DNA from: Maribacter huludaoensis
GTDB taxonomy: Bacteria > Bacteroidota > Bacteroidia > Flavobacteriales > Flavobacteriaceae
NCBI RefSeq assembly: GCF_029350945.1
Contig: NZ_JARKMS010000002.1
Coordinates: 825,376-889,375 of the forward strand
DNA length: 64,000 bases
Reading direction: 5' to 3'
Shown here: positions 34,220 to 43,028 of the stretch, one piece after another
How the letters are laid out: every line of letters starts with the position of its first letter
Position numbering within the stretch: the stretch's first letter is position 1
Program-made: the position numbers and the translations under genes
Notes under the pieces: model-generated
What the model was told of the DNA's origin: nothing
Seen by the model: the letters and a program-made list of their open reading frames with translations, nothing else
The model's database searches: none

Positions 34220-35558
34220 GTTACCGTTAATAATTAAAAGAGAATACATAGCCAAGGTAAGAAACAAGTCTTTTGTGGTTATGACTTTTTTGAGTCCTAT
34301 TTTAATGGTGGGTATGGTATTGTTGATTGCTTATTTGACCCAATTAAACGATACTGAAAAGAAGGTAATAGGGGTTTTGAACGAAAGTGGCTATTTTGCA
34401 AATGAGTTTGTAACCACAGAAGCCACCTCGTATATTAATTTTCAAGATATAACGCTGGCACAGGCAAAGGATTCTACTATGGGGTTGGGCTTTTATGGTC
34501 TTATATATTTGCCAGACGAACCTAACCTTGAACAAGTTGCCCAACGTGCCTTTTTTTATAGTAAAGATGCGCCAAGTGCCACGGTCCTAAATAAGTTGGA
34601 AAAATCAATCACCGGTAGACTGCGTCAAGAGCGGTTACGTGAACTTGGGGTATCGCCTAAGGAGTATGCGGAAATGGACCGCGATTATACCATTAATATT
34701 GAAACGTTCGATGGCCTCCAGAACGTTAAAGGGATTAACGAAATTAAAGCTATTATTGGGGGCGCATTCGGTTATCTGATAATGATGTTCATCATTATAT
34801 ATGGCGGTTTTGTAATGCGCAGCGTCATAGAAGAGAAGACAAGCCGAATTATTGAAGTCATTATATCATCCGTAAAACCTTTTCATTTGATGATGGGCAA
34901 GATTATAGGTACTTCATTGGCGGGTATTACGCAATTTGGAATTTGGATCATCTCTGGAGCAATTTTGCTATTTATAGGTCTGGCTATTTTTGATATAGAC
35001 CCGGCAAGTCTTACTAAAGGTAGTGGTATGGCGCCGGGTATGGGCAATACTACGAATGTAGATGTAGATGCGCTTACCCAAAACATTCAATTATATACCC
35101 AAGAAATCTTTGAGTTGCCCATTTTTGCAATGCTTTTCTTTTTTATTGTGTATTTCATGTTAGGGTATTTAATTTATAGTTCTATTTACGCAGCTATTGG
35201 TGCGGCAGTTGATAATGAGACAGATACCCAACAGTTTATATTTCCTGTAATATTACCTTTAATGTTGGCTATCTATGTTGGGTTCTTTTCAGTATTTAGT
35301 AACCCTAACGGACCAATAGCTGTTGGGTTCTCACTTTTTCCGTTGACGTCTCCTATAGTTATGTTAATGCGTTTACCTTGGGGCATAGGTGAAGGTGGTG
35401 TGCCGGTTTGGCAATTGATTGCGTCAATTCTAATATTAATAGGTACTTTTATTGGTATAGTATGGGTAGCCGCAAAAATTTATAGAGTAGGCATTTTAAT
35501 GTACGGTAAAAAACCAAGTTATAAAGAACTGTATAAGTGGCTTAAATATTCGTCATGA
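34212..35558 (+). CDS. ABC-2 type permease (NatB-like)
   Basis: Membrane partner of the preceding ATPase, 448 residues. Start at ATG 34212 (MNKLPLIIKREYIAKVRNKS), which overlaps the upstream stop by 8 nt. A first transmembrane helix (about 22-42), then a large extracytoplasmic domain (about 45-185), then five further helices: typical ABC2_membrane_3 architecture. The motif VIEEKTSRIIEVIISSVKPF (about 207) is the conserved coupling region of NatB-type permeases. A glycine/methionine-rich periplasmic loop (SLTKGSGMAPGMGN) lies near 275. The stop overlaps the mscS start (ATGA). Confidence 0.92.
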   Translation: MNKLPLIIKREYIAKVRNKSFVVMTFLSPILMVGMVLLIAYLTQLNDTEKKVIGVLNESGYFANEFVTTEATSYINFQDITLAQAKDSTMGLGFYGLIYLPDEPNLEQVAQRAFFYSKDAPSATVLNKLEKSITGRLRQERLRELGVSPKEYAEMDRDYTINIETFDGLQNVKGINEIKAIIGGAFGYLIMMFIIIYGGFVMRSVIEEKTSRIIEVIISSVKPFHLMMGKIIGTSLAGITQFGIWIISGAILLFIGLAIFDIDPASLTKGSGMAPGMGNTTNVDVDALTQNIQLYTQEIFELPIFAMLFFFIVYFMLGYLIYSSIYAAIGAAVDNETDTQQFIFPVILPLMLAIYVGFFSVFSNPNGPIAVGFSLFPLTSPIVMLMRLPWGIGEGGVPVWQLIASILILIGTFIGIVWVAAKIYRVGILMYGKKPSYKELYKWLKYSS

Positions 35559-36490
35559 TTCAAGAAGGCACAGAAACGATAAAAGAGATAATTGAAGATG
35601 ATATTTGGGGTACTATAAAAAAGTTTTTAGACCTAGGTTATCATTTTGGGGAAGGTGACAAATCTATTCACATAACCATAGGATTGCTATTGTTATTAAC
35701 AGTGGCATTTTTACTTACCAGTACGGTTTTACAGGCTATCCGTAGATTCTTTACTAGAAAAATGGAGGTCGATGATAAACTTAAGTTCATCAGCATTTTC
35801 AAATTTATAAAGTATCTGGTCTATGTTGTAGTCATTCTCTTTACCATGAGTGCCGCCGGTATTGATATTACAATTTTAATAACGGCATCCGCAGCACTTT
35901 TTGTAGGGCTTGGTTTGGCTTTACAAGAAATTTTCCAAGATATCATTGGGGGTATATTCATTATAGTGGATAAATCTTTAAGAGTTGGTGATATTATTGA
36001 AATAGACAATAAGGTAGGTAAGGTATTTGAAATTAAATTACGTACCACAAGAGCCATTACAAGGGATGATAAGGTTATTATAATACCAAATCATAAGTTT
36101 ATTAGTGATATAGTTTACAACTATACCCAAAACCATAAGACTACTAGGGAATTGGTGCGTGTGGGCGTTGCATATGGTAGTGATGTTGAATTGGTAACGA
36201 ACATTCTTATAGATGTGGTAAAATCGCAACGAACTATTTTAAAGAGCCCTAAACCTTTTGTAATTTTTGAAGACTTCGGTGATTCGGCACTCATTTTTGC
36301 CGTTAATTTTTACATTACAGATAGTTTTACCGATCCCCGTGTTAAAAGTGCGATAAGATATAGAATAGATGCTGAATTTAGAAAGCATAAAATTTCTATC
36401 CCTTTTCCTCAAAGAGATGTACATTTGTTTCAACAGGGTACAATTCAAAACAACAACGTCTCAAATGCAGAGGGTGATGAAAAAGCATAG
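35555..36490 (+). CDS. Small-conductance mechanosensitive channel (MscS family)
   Basis: Inner-membrane MscS-type channel of 311 residues with three predicted helices (about 25-50, 83-105, 108-130). The pore helix region LITASAALFVGLGLALQEIF (about 107-126) has the Ala/Gly packing pattern of TM3, and the beta-domain follows with GGIFIIVDKSLRVGDIIEID (about 131-150) and VIIPNHKFISDIVYNYT. It overlaps the ABC permease by 4 nt and the next gene by 14 nt, so it is co-translated with an exporter and an outer-membrane protein. Such coupling suggests a role in envelope or osmotic stress (inference). Confidence 0.92.
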   Translation: MIQEGTETIKEIIEDDIWGTIKKFLDLGYHFGEGDKSIHITIGLLLLLTVAFLLTSTVLQAIRRFFTRKMEVDDKLKFISIFKFIKYLVYVVVILFTMSAAGIDITILITASAALFVGLGLALQEIFQDIIGGIFIIVDKSLRVGDIIEIDNKVGKVFEIKLRTTRAITRDDKVIIIPNHKFISDIVYNYTQNHKTTRELVRVGVAYGSDVELVTNILIDVVKSQRTILKSPKPFVIFEDFGDSALIFAVNFYITDSFTDPRVKSAIRYRIDAEFRKHKISIPFPQRDVHLFQQGTIQNNNVSNAEGDEKA

Positions 36491-37358
36491 ATTACTTGTT
36501 CTGTTTTTATGCTTTATTTTCTTCACTTTGTCCAAAACTACAGGGCAAACACCAGATGTATTTAGACTGGAATATATGTTAATGCCAGAAAATAGCGGAG
36601 ATGTTGAAACATCACGTATTAAACTGGTTTTAAATGTACCCGTTGCAGTTCGTGATAAAAAAGATTTTCTGGTTCTTGGTGCAGAGTACAATCGATATAA
36701 TTTTGAAGTTCCTGATGATCTTTTCCCTAATTCAGGTGATTTGAGCAAGTTTCATGTGTTGGATGTGAATTTGGCATATATGTACAAATTGACGGAAAAT
36801 TGGAGGCTAATAGGTGTTGTTACCCCTAGATGGTCTACCAATTTTGTACAAGAATTGGAGAATGACGATTTTAATATGAACTATACCTTGGGTGCCTATA
36901 AGAATGTCAAAGATGTAGATAAGCCTTTTATATTGGTTTTGGGTATTTCATATAATGGTACATCGCCCATAGATGTTCCTTTGCCTTTTGTATATTATGA
37001 GAAAAGATTTCATCCCAACTGGGCATATACCTTGGGCGCACCAAAATCAGGTATGAAATATTTTACCAAAAAGGGTCATTTCTTTCAAACGGAAATTTTC
37101 TTGGATGGGTATTATGTCAATATTCAGAACGATATTTTATTACCAGGTAATAATTTATCTACCGATGTTTCTTCTACGGCATTATTATTGACTTTAGGTT
37201 ATCAGTATAAAATAACTAAGGATATGTCCGTTTATTTAATAGGTGGTCGTTCCATTTATCAAAATAGTGCGTTACGTAATGCACAAAGAGATGATATATT
37301 TACGTTGAACGATGCATCTGGTCTATATTTTAGAACAGGAATAAGAATAGGAATTTAA
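36477..37358 (+). CDS. Outer-membrane beta-barrel protein (DUF6268-like)
   Basis: A 293-residue exported protein. ATG 36477 gives a signal peptide MKKHRLLVLFLCFIFFTLSK ending near TTGQ; longer frames from 36369 lie wholly inside mscS. The mature part consists of alternating beta-strands (TSRIKLVLNVPVAVRDKKDF, LDVNLAYMYKLTENWRLIGV, STALLLTLGYQYKITKDMSV), ending in YFRTGIRIGI, and resembles DUF6268 barrel proteins, though I cannot confirm the family. It overlaps mscS by 14 nt and the regulator starts 9 nt later. Being in an ABC-MscS operon, it could be the outer-membrane exit or a sensor (inference). Confidence 0.7.
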   Translation: MKKHRLLVLFLCFIFFTLSKTTGQTPDVFRLEYMLMPENSGDVETSRIKLVLNVPVAVRDKKDFLVLGAEYNRYNFEVPDDLFPNSGDLSKFHVLDVNLAYMYKLTENWRLIGVVTPRWSTNFVQELENDDFNMNYTLGAYKNVKDVDKPFILVLGISYNGTSPIDVPLPFVYYEKRFHPNWAYTLGAPKSGMKYFTKKGHFFQTEIFLDGYYVNIQNDILLPGNNLSTDVSSTALLLTLGYQYKITKDMSVYLIGGRSIYQNSALRNAQRDDIFTLNDASGLYFRTGIRIGI

Positions 37359-37367
37359 AAAGCAGTT

Positions 37368-38531
37368 ATGTCAAAGATATTAGTAATAGAAGATGAGGCG
37401 GCAATTAGAAGGGTATTGGTAAAAATTCTATCCGAAGAAAATGATACCTACTCCGTAGATGAAGCAGAAGATGGATTGAAAGGGATTGAAATTATAAAGA
37501 ACAATGATTATGACTTGGTATTATGTGATATAAAAATGCCAAAAATGGATGGGGTAGAGGTTCTTGAGGCTGCTAGAAAAATTAAACCGGAAATTCCGTT
37601 TATCATGATTTCCGGACACGGAGATTTAGATACTGCGGTAAATACTATGCGCTTAGGGGCATTTGATTATATTTCCAAACCGCCAGATTTAAATAGGTTG
37701 CTTACCACGGTAAGAAATGCTTTAGATAGAAAGGTTCTGGTAGTGGAGAATAAAAACTTAAAGAAAAAAGTTAGTAAGAATTACGAGATGATCGGTGAGA
37801 GTAGCGAAATTGGTACGATCAAGGAAATGATCGAAAAGGTTGCGCCTACTGATGCCCGTGTTTTAATAACCGGTTCTAACGGTACGGGTAAAGAATTAGT
37901 TGCACATTGGTTGCATGAAAAAAGTGCAAGAAGTTCCGGTGCTTTTATAGAGGTCAACTGTGCCGCAATACCGTCAGAATTAATTGAAAGTGAACTGTTC
38001 GGTCATGTAAAAGGTGCTTTTACATCTGCTGTCAAAGATAGGGCAGGAAAGTTTGAGGCTGCCAATAAAGGTACCATATTCCTAGATGAAATAGGTGATA
38101 TGAGCCTTTCTGCACAGGCAAAAGTATTAAGAGCGCTACAAGAAAGCAAAATTTCGCGTGTAGGTACGGATAAGGATATAAAAGTTGACGTTCGTGTGCT
38201 TGCCGCTACCAATAAAGATTTAAAGAAGGAAATTGAAAAAGGTAACTTTAGAGAAGATTTATACCACAGACTTGCGGTTATACTTATTCAAGTTCCTAGC
38301 TTGAACGATAGAAGAGATGATATACCCTTGTTAATAGAACATTTTTCCAAAAAGATTGCAGCGGAACAAGGTATGGCCGGTAAAACGTTTTCAGATAAAG
38401 CCATTAAGTTGTTAAAGGCATATGATTGGACGGGGAATATTCGTGAACTAAGAAATGTTGTTGAAAGACTTATTATTCTTGGAGGTCAAGAAGTGTCAGA
38501 AGATGATGTAAAATTGTTTGCAAGTAAATAA
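37368..38531 (+). CDS. NtrC-family response regulator lacking a DNA-binding domain
   Basis: A 387-residue protein: receiver domain (1-120; phospho-acceptor Asp at about 54 in LVLCDIKMPKMDG, Lys in YISKPPD), then a sigma-54-interaction AAA+ domain (about 145-375). Walker A is GSNGTGKE (about 169), Walker B is GTIFLDEIGDM and the arginine region is FREDLYHRLAV. The loop that normally reads GAFTGA and contacts sigma-54 reads GAFTSA (about 215). The protein ends at VSEDDVKLFASK, where NtrC would continue with a Fis-type HTH, so it cannot bind DNA in the usual way. It ends the ABC-MscS-barrel operon, with no histidine kinase beside it. Confidence 0.9.
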   Translation: MSKILVIEDEAAIRRVLVKILSEENDTYSVDEAEDGLKGIEIIKNNDYDLVLCDIKMPKMDGVEVLEAARKIKPEIPFIMISGHGDLDTAVNTMRLGAFDYISKPPDLNRLLTTVRNALDRKVLVVENKNLKKKVSKNYEMIGESSEIGTIKEMIEKVAPTDARVLITGSNGTGKELVAHWLHEKSARSSGAFIEVNCAAIPSELIESELFGHVKGAFTSAVKDRAGKFEAANKGTIFLDEIGDMSLSAQAKVLRALQESKISRVGTDKDIKVDVRVLAATNKDLKKEIEKGNFREDLYHRLAVILIQVPSLNDRRDDIPLLIEHFSKKIAAEQGMAGKTFSDKAIKLLKAYDWTGNIRELRNVVERLIILGGQEVSEDDVKLFASK

Positions 38532-38540
38532 GTATTGTAA

Positions 38541-39236
38541 TTACTTTTTGCTGTTGCAATTGCCAATTTTATTTAATGCTTCTTGGGTAATCTCTTTGGT
38601 ACGTAAGTTATAGTATTTACTACCTTCAGAGATATTGGGTTTTAATAATTGCGCTTCGCATTCATCAAAAATTCGGGTAGCAAAAGCTGTTGCGTCCTTA
38701 CAATTAACACTTTCAACCACCTTGTTCAATGAAATACGATACTTTTCCAAGGAAGTGTCTATAGTTTTAAACAGGTCTTTTTTCTTTGTTATTTTTTTTG
38801 ATGAAGAATTATTGGCAGAAGCATTCGTATTAATAGAGAGTGATTCGTTATCGTATGCACTTTCATGAGTTTCGTGAGACTCTAATACCAATATGGTGTT
38901 GTTGGTTAATTCTATAGATTTGTTCAAATAGCTTAAAGTACCTTCCAAAGTTGTAGATTTTGTGGCAAGTGACAATACTTCCATATTTTCTAACATACTT
39001 TCCTTTGCTAATTTACAACCACAAATATTTAATTGGTTCTTAGACTTTTCTAGGGCTCCTAATGCTCTGTAGGCGTAAAAACGTGCTTGGTTTATATCTT
39101 GGGTAAGTAATGCGGCATCTATCTGAGACTTGGCATAACCCATATTAGAATTGGCATATTCACACTCAACATTTTTACCGAAAGAGGATAGGGACAGTAG
39201 TGCGATGGCACAGAAAAAAAAGAAATTTTTCTTCAT
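38541..39236 (-). CDS. Exported hypothetical protein, helical
   Basis: A 231-residue exported protein, signal peptide ending near SSFGK (about 21). The body is helical, with NSNMGYAKSQIDAALLTQDI (about 29-48) and QARFYAYRALGALEKSKNQL resembling paired helices of a TPR-like fold. It has several cysteines (CEY, NICGCK, NCKDA, DECEAQ), which suggests disulfides in the periplasm. A low-complexity stretch (NTNASANNSSSKKITKKK) separates N- and C-terminal halves. I do not recognise a family. It is convergent with the NtrC-like gene, 9 nt apart. Confidence 0.6.
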   Translation of the reverse strand: MKKNFFFFCAIALLSLSSFGKNVECEYANSNMGYAKSQIDAALLTQDINQARFYAYRALGALEKSKNQLNICGCKLAKESMLENMEVLSLATKSTTLEGTLSYLNKSIELTNNTILVLESHETHESAYDNESLSINTNASANNSSSKKITKKKDLFKTIDTSLEKYRISLNKVVESVNCKDATAFATRIFDECEAQLLKPNISEGSKYYNLRTKEITQEALNKIGNCNSKK

Positions 39237-39420
39237 AAGTAGGTTATTTAGGTGTAAGATTTGGGACCTTACACGGGTAAATTTAGATGCTTTACCTTGT
39301 CGATAATATTATTTTCGATACAATACACATCAATCACGATAAACGGAATTTGTGAGAAATGTATTACTTATATTTTACTCCCCAATTAGTAAACATTAAT
39401 ATTAAATTTTATATTTCAGT

Positions 39421-40302
39421 ATGGATAAAATAAAAATAGACAATTATAGAACCAATAAAAATTTTAAAATAGCTGATTATGAGACTTTTGAAGATTTTGG
39501 TAAATCTGAGAAAGAGCTCAAAAAAGAGTTATCGAAAATTAGAAGGGACCTAGGTGAATTTCAAGACACTATTTACGCCCACGGAAAATATAGCATTTTG
39601 GTCTGCTTACAAGGAATGGATACTGCAGGCAAAGATAGTTTAATACGTGAGGTATTTAAAGATTTCAATGTTAGCGGTGTTGAGGTGCATAGTTTTAAAG
39701 TTCCTACAGAATTAGAGCTTAGTCATAATTACTTGTGGCGACACTATTTGGTGCTGCCCGCCAAAGGAAAATTTGGGGTTTTCAATAGAACGCATTATGA
39801 AAATGTTTTAGTGACAAGAGTACACCCGGAGTATATTCTAAATGAACATATACCGGGTATACATACGGTTGATGATATTGATCAAAAATTTTGGGACAAA
39901 AGATTTGAACAGATCAATGATTTTGAAAAGCACCTTGCCGAGAACGGTACTTTAATCTTTAAGTTCTTTTTAAACTTGTCTAAAGAGGAACAAAGGCAAA
40001 GGTTATTAAGACGACTAGCTATTAAAGAAAAACATTGGAAATTTTCACCAGGAGATTTAAAAGAACGTAAGTTATGGGACAAATATCAAGATTGTTATGA
40101 AGAAGCAATATCTAGAACTACGCATGATCATGCACCATGGTTTGCGGTACCTGCGGATAACAAAAAGGCAACGCGCATTATAGTGGCATCCATTCTACTG
40201 GAATCGTTAAAAAAATACAAAGATATTAAGGAGCCTATGTTGAGCGAAAAAATAATGGCTAATTTAGACAGCTATGAAGAACAATTACAAAGTGAAAAGT
40301 AA
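39421..40302 (+). CDS. ppk2: Polyphosphate kinase 2 family protein
   Basis: Transfers phosphate between polyphosphate and nucleoside mono- or diphosphates. The 293-residue single-domain protein has Walker A GMDTAGKDSLIREV (about 65-78), the lid-adjacent VHSFKVPTELELSHNYLWRH (about 92-111), Walker B-like FNRTHYENVLVTRVHP (about 120) and FFLNLSKEEQRQRLLRR (about 182). The sequence GKFGVFNRTHYE is closer to the nucleotide-kinase-like PPK2 classes than to class II double-domain proteins. The direction (ATP-making or poly-P-making) cannot be read from sequence. It overlaps the next gene by 29 nt. Confidence 0.9.
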   Translation: MDKIKIDNYRTNKNFKIADYETFEDFGKSEKELKKELSKIRRDLGEFQDTIYAHGKYSILVCLQGMDTAGKDSLIREVFKDFNVSGVEVHSFKVPTELELSHNYLWRHYLVLPAKGKFGVFNRTHYENVLVTRVHPEYILNEHIPGIHTVDDIDQKFWDKRFEQINDFEKHLAENGTLIFKFFLNLSKEEQRQRLLRRLAIKEKHWKFSPGDLKERKLWDKYQDCYEEAISRTTHDHAPWFAVPADNKKATRIIVASILLESLKKYKDIKEPMLSEKIMANLDSYEEQLQSEK

Positions 40303-41668
40303 GCTTGTTTTATGTTTTGTCATCGCTTTCACATATGTGGGGCTTTCTCAGAATACGGATCAAGATCAAATAAAGAAGCTTTATAATACGGCTCTTACTG
40401 AAGGGGACGGTTACAATTGGTTAAATTATCTATCTAATCAAATAGGAGGGCGACTTTCAGGATCTATACAGGCTCAACAAGCTGTAGACTATACAAAGGC
40501 GCAATTGGATTCTTTGGGCCTGGACAAGGTTTGGCTTCAACCGGTTATGGTACCTAAATGGGTAAGGGGTACGCCAGAGTTTGCCTATTTTGAGACTTCG
40601 CCCGGTACTACTACTAATGTGCCTATATGTGCTATAGGTGGCTCTGTAGCAACTCCGTCCAATGGTGTAAAGGCAAATATAATTGAGGTGCAAGGTATTG
40701 AGCAGCTGGCGGATATTGGGAAAGATAAGATCCAGGGTAAAATAGTTTTCTTTAATAAACCGATGGATGCTACCCAAATTAGCACCTTTACGGCTTATTC
40801 TAATTGTGTAGACCAACGTTATGCAGGCGCATTGGAGGCTTCAGCATATGGGGCGGTTGGTGTTATTGTGCGCTCCATGAACCTTCGTTTAGACGATTAT
40901 CCACATACCGGGTCAATGAATTATGGGGAGCAACCACTATCAGAAAGAATTCCTGCGGCGTCAATCAGTACCAATGCCGCAGAATTATTGAGTACTTCGT
41001 TAAAATTAAATCCTGCGATCAATTTTTATTTTAAACAGAATTGTAAGCAATTCAATGATGTGGAATCATATAATGTTATTGGTGAAATTACGGGGGCAAC
41101 AAATCCGGAAGAAATTATCGTTGTTGGCGGCCATTTAGATTCTTGGGATCTAGGCGATGGTTCCCACGATGACGGGGCAGGTTGTGTTCAAAGTATGGAG
41201 GTTTTAAATCTTTTTAAGAAAACCGGTTACAAGCCAAATCGTACGGTTAGGGTGGTCCTTTTTATGAATGAGGAAAATGGTTTAAGAGGCGGTAAAAAAT
41301 ATGCTGAAATAGCAAGCACCAAAAATGAAAAGCACATTTTTGCTTTAGAAAGTGATTCTGGCGGCTTTTCTCCTCGTGGGTTTTCATTTGAAAGTTCTGA
41401 TGAAGATTTTGAAAAGGTATTGACCTGGAAAAGTCTGTTTAAACCATATTTAGTGCATTATTTTGAAAAAGGGTTCAGTGGAGCCGATATTGGTCCGTTG
41501 AAAAAAGATGGGTTGGTTTTGGCAGGTTTAAGACCGGATTCTCAACGTTATTTTGATCATCATCATGCAGAGAACGATACGTTTGAACATGTTAACAAAA
41601 GAGAGCTTCAGTTAGGTGCCGCTTCTATGGCCAGTTTAATATACTTGGTAGATAAATACGGATTTTAA
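40274..41668 (+). CDS. Exported M28-family metallopeptidase
   Basis: A 464-residue exported zinc peptidase. Signal peptide ends near YVGLSQ. A protease-associated (PA) domain lies within about 130-260, then the M28 catalytic core: GGHLDSWDLGDGSHDDGAGC (His and bridging Asp, about 284-303), MNEENGLRGG (general-base Glu, about 333), ALESDSGGF (about 356) and DHHHAENDTFEHV (last His, about 437). Start at ATG 40274 overlaps ppk2 by 29 nt; a GTG at 40292 would also give a good signal peptide. Carboxypeptidase Q-like by overall plan; likely degrades peptides in the periplasm. Confidence 0.9.
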   Translation: MKNNYKVKSKLVLCFVIAFTYVGLSQNTDQDQIKKLYNTALTEGDGYNWLNYLSNQIGGRLSGSIQAQQAVDYTKAQLDSLGLDKVWLQPVMVPKWVRGTPEFAYFETSPGTTTNVPICAIGGSVATPSNGVKANIIEVQGIEQLADIGKDKIQGKIVFFNKPMDATQISTFTAYSNCVDQRYAGALEASAYGAVGVIVRSMNLRLDDYPHTGSMNYGEQPLSERIPAASISTNAAELLSTSLKLNPAINFYFKQNCKQFNDVESYNVIGEITGATNPEEIIVVGGHLDSWDLGDGSHDDGAGCVQSMEVLNLFKKTGYKPNRTVRVVLFMNEENGLRGGKKYAEIASTKNEKHIFALESDSGGFSPRGFSFESSDEDFEKVLTWKSLFKPYLVHYFEKGFSGADIGPLKKDGLVLAGLRPDSQRYFDHHHAENDTFEHVNKRELQLGAASMASLIYLVDKYGF

Positions 41669-41750
41669 TATCTTTTATAATTACGATAGTGGTCAAGTTT
41701 TCTACTTGGGCTTTTAAAGATGATGAAATGTACAAATGGTTAAATTTATT

Positions 41751-41758
41751 TACCTTTG
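41751..41758 (+). promoter_or_regulatory. Candidate -7 element of the cyclophilin-FKBP gene
   Basis: TACCTTTG matches TAnnTTTG. It overlaps a possible TTG start at 41756, which therefore is not the true start; the ATG at 41780 is preferred. Confidence 0.5.
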
Positions 41759-41779
41759 CCGGATACTAAAAAAATAAAA

Positions 41780-42712
41780 ATGGAAGACGGAATTTACGCC
41801 AAGTTCAATACAAGTAAAGGCGAAATACTAGTAAAATTAACTCACGATAAAACGCCAGGTACGGTAGGTAACTTTGTAGCTCTTGCTGAGGGCGATAAGG
41901 AAAATAGTGCCAAGGGTAAAGGAGAACCTTATTACAATGGTCTAAAATTTCATAGGGTTATTCCAGATTTTATGATTCAAGGTGGTTGTCCTCAAGGTAG
42001 AGGAACTGGTGACGCCGGTTATAAATTTGATGATGAATTTCACCCAGAATTAAAACATGATGCACCTGGTGTACTTTCAATGGCAAATTCTGGCCCCGGT
42101 ACCAACGGTAGTCAATTTTTTATAACTCATGTACCTACACCTTGGTTAGATAACAAACATACCGTTTTTGGTCATGTTGAAGCTGGCCAAGAAGTAGTTG
42201 ATGCCATCGCACAAGATGATGTAATAGATTCTTTAGAAATAGTTAGGGTCGGTGATGCTGCACAGCAGTGGAATGCATTAAAAGCTTTTGAAGATTTCAA
42301 CGCTTCTGGTGAGGCAAGGTTGGCGGCAGAAAAAGCAAAGCAGGAAGCTGAACTTGATAAAGTAGCTGCCGGTTTTGATTCTACACCATCTGGTCTTCGT
42401 TATAAAATGATTCAGAAAGGTGATGGCGCCAAAGCTGTTAAAGGTGATAAAGTTTCTGTACATTATGAGGGGTCTCTTTTAAACGGACAGGTTTTTGATT
42501 CATCTTACAAACGTAATTCTCCTATAGATTTTCAATTGGGCATAGGTCAAGTAATACCAGGTTGGGATGAAGGTATTGCTCTCTTACAAGTAGGTGATAA
42601 GGCACGTTTTGTAATCCCTTCAGATTTGGCTTACGGATCAGCTGGTGCTGGTGGGGTAATACCGCCAAATGCCACACTAATTTTTGATGTAGAGTTAATG
42701 AAAGTAGGTTAA
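41780..42712 (+). CDS. Dual peptidyl-prolyl isomerase: cyclophilin-FKBP fusion
   Basis: Two unrelated prolyl isomerases in one chain of 310 residues. The N-terminal cyclophilin domain (about 1-160) shows [20 protein letters not shown] (about 55-74), [20 protein letters not shown] (about 103-122) and [15 protein letters not shown] charged linker rich in Ala/Glu/Lys (about 172-195) leads to an FKBP domain (about 200-310) with [40 protein letters not shown] and [20 protein letters not shown]. No signal peptide, so cytoplasmic. The start is ATG 41780, since a TTG at 41756 lies in the -7 box. Cyclophilin-first order matches the CFBP class of dual immunophilins. Confidence 0.94.
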   Translation: MEDGIYAKFNTSKGEILVKLTHDKTPGTVGNFVALAEGDKENSAKGKGEPYYNGLKFHRVIPDFMIQGGCPQGRGTGDAGYKFDDEFHPELKHDAPGVLSMANSGPGTNGSQFFITHVPTPWLDNKHTVFGHVEAGQEVVDAIAQDDVIDSLEIVRVGDAAQQWNALKAFEDFNASGEARLAAEKAKQEAELDKVAAGFDSTPSGLRYKMIQKGDGAKAVKGDKVSVHYEGSLLNGQVFDSSYKRNSPIDFQLGIGQVIPGWDEGIALLQVGDKARFVIPSDLAYGSAGAGGVIPPNATLIFDVELMKVG

Positions 42713-42739
42713 TACCTAATTTCTTTATATAAAATAGAG

Positions 42740-42774
42740 CACCTATATCTCTTCTGATATAGGTGTTTTTTTTT
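42740..42774 (+). terminator. Intrinsic terminator of the cyclophilin-FKBP gene
   Basis: CACCTATATC / GATATAGGTG (42740-42749, 42756-42765) is followed by nine T. Confidence 0.9.
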
Positions 42775-42779
42775 GATGC

Positions 42780-42866
42780 TTATTTTTTTCGGGTTACGAA
42801 GCTGCCTAAAAGCAAAATTACGTTCACTGCCATCAAAATTAAAAATACGGTCAAAAATGTGGTCAT
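42780..42866 (-). CDS. 28-aa membrane microprotein
   Basis: ATG at 42866 to TAA at 42780 encodes a 28-residue peptide whose first 22 residues (starting MTTFLTVFLILMAVNVILLL) form one hydrophobic helix, ending in a basic TRKK tail. It resembles the N-terminus of the 59-residue protein at 26793-26972 (M-x-T-F-L-T-[IV]-F...N-[IV]). It lies in the 316-nt gap between two terminated genes, so it would be its own transcript. I found no clear -7 box for it. The similarity to the other protein is the main support. Confidence 0.5.
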   Translation of the reverse strand: MTTFLTVFLILMAVNVILLLGSFVTRKK

Positions 42867-42969
42867 AAATACATAGTATTAGGTCGGGGAACCGTTCTTG
42901 TTTAATCAATAGATATGTATTTATATAAAAGGTTGCGTTTAGGTTCAACATTTTTTTTGAAAAATTGGG

Positions 42970-43000
42970 CAAAAAAAAACCCGAACCAATGGTTCGGGTT
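42970..43000 (-). terminator. Intrinsic terminator of the cold-shock gene
   Basis: AACCCGAACC / GGTTCGGGTT (42978-42987, 42991-43000) with an AAT loop is followed on the minus strand by a T-run (complement of 42971-42979). Confidence 0.9.
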
Positions 43001-43028
43001 TTTAACTATAAAAAAGTTAAATCTTTAC

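Noticed and set aside
42709-42972. Possible 87-codon gene on the minus strand in another frame over the 28-aa ORF
   Set aside because: Composition is unlike the neighbours, it overlaps two terminators, and no family pattern is visible. The 28-aa frame has the better support.
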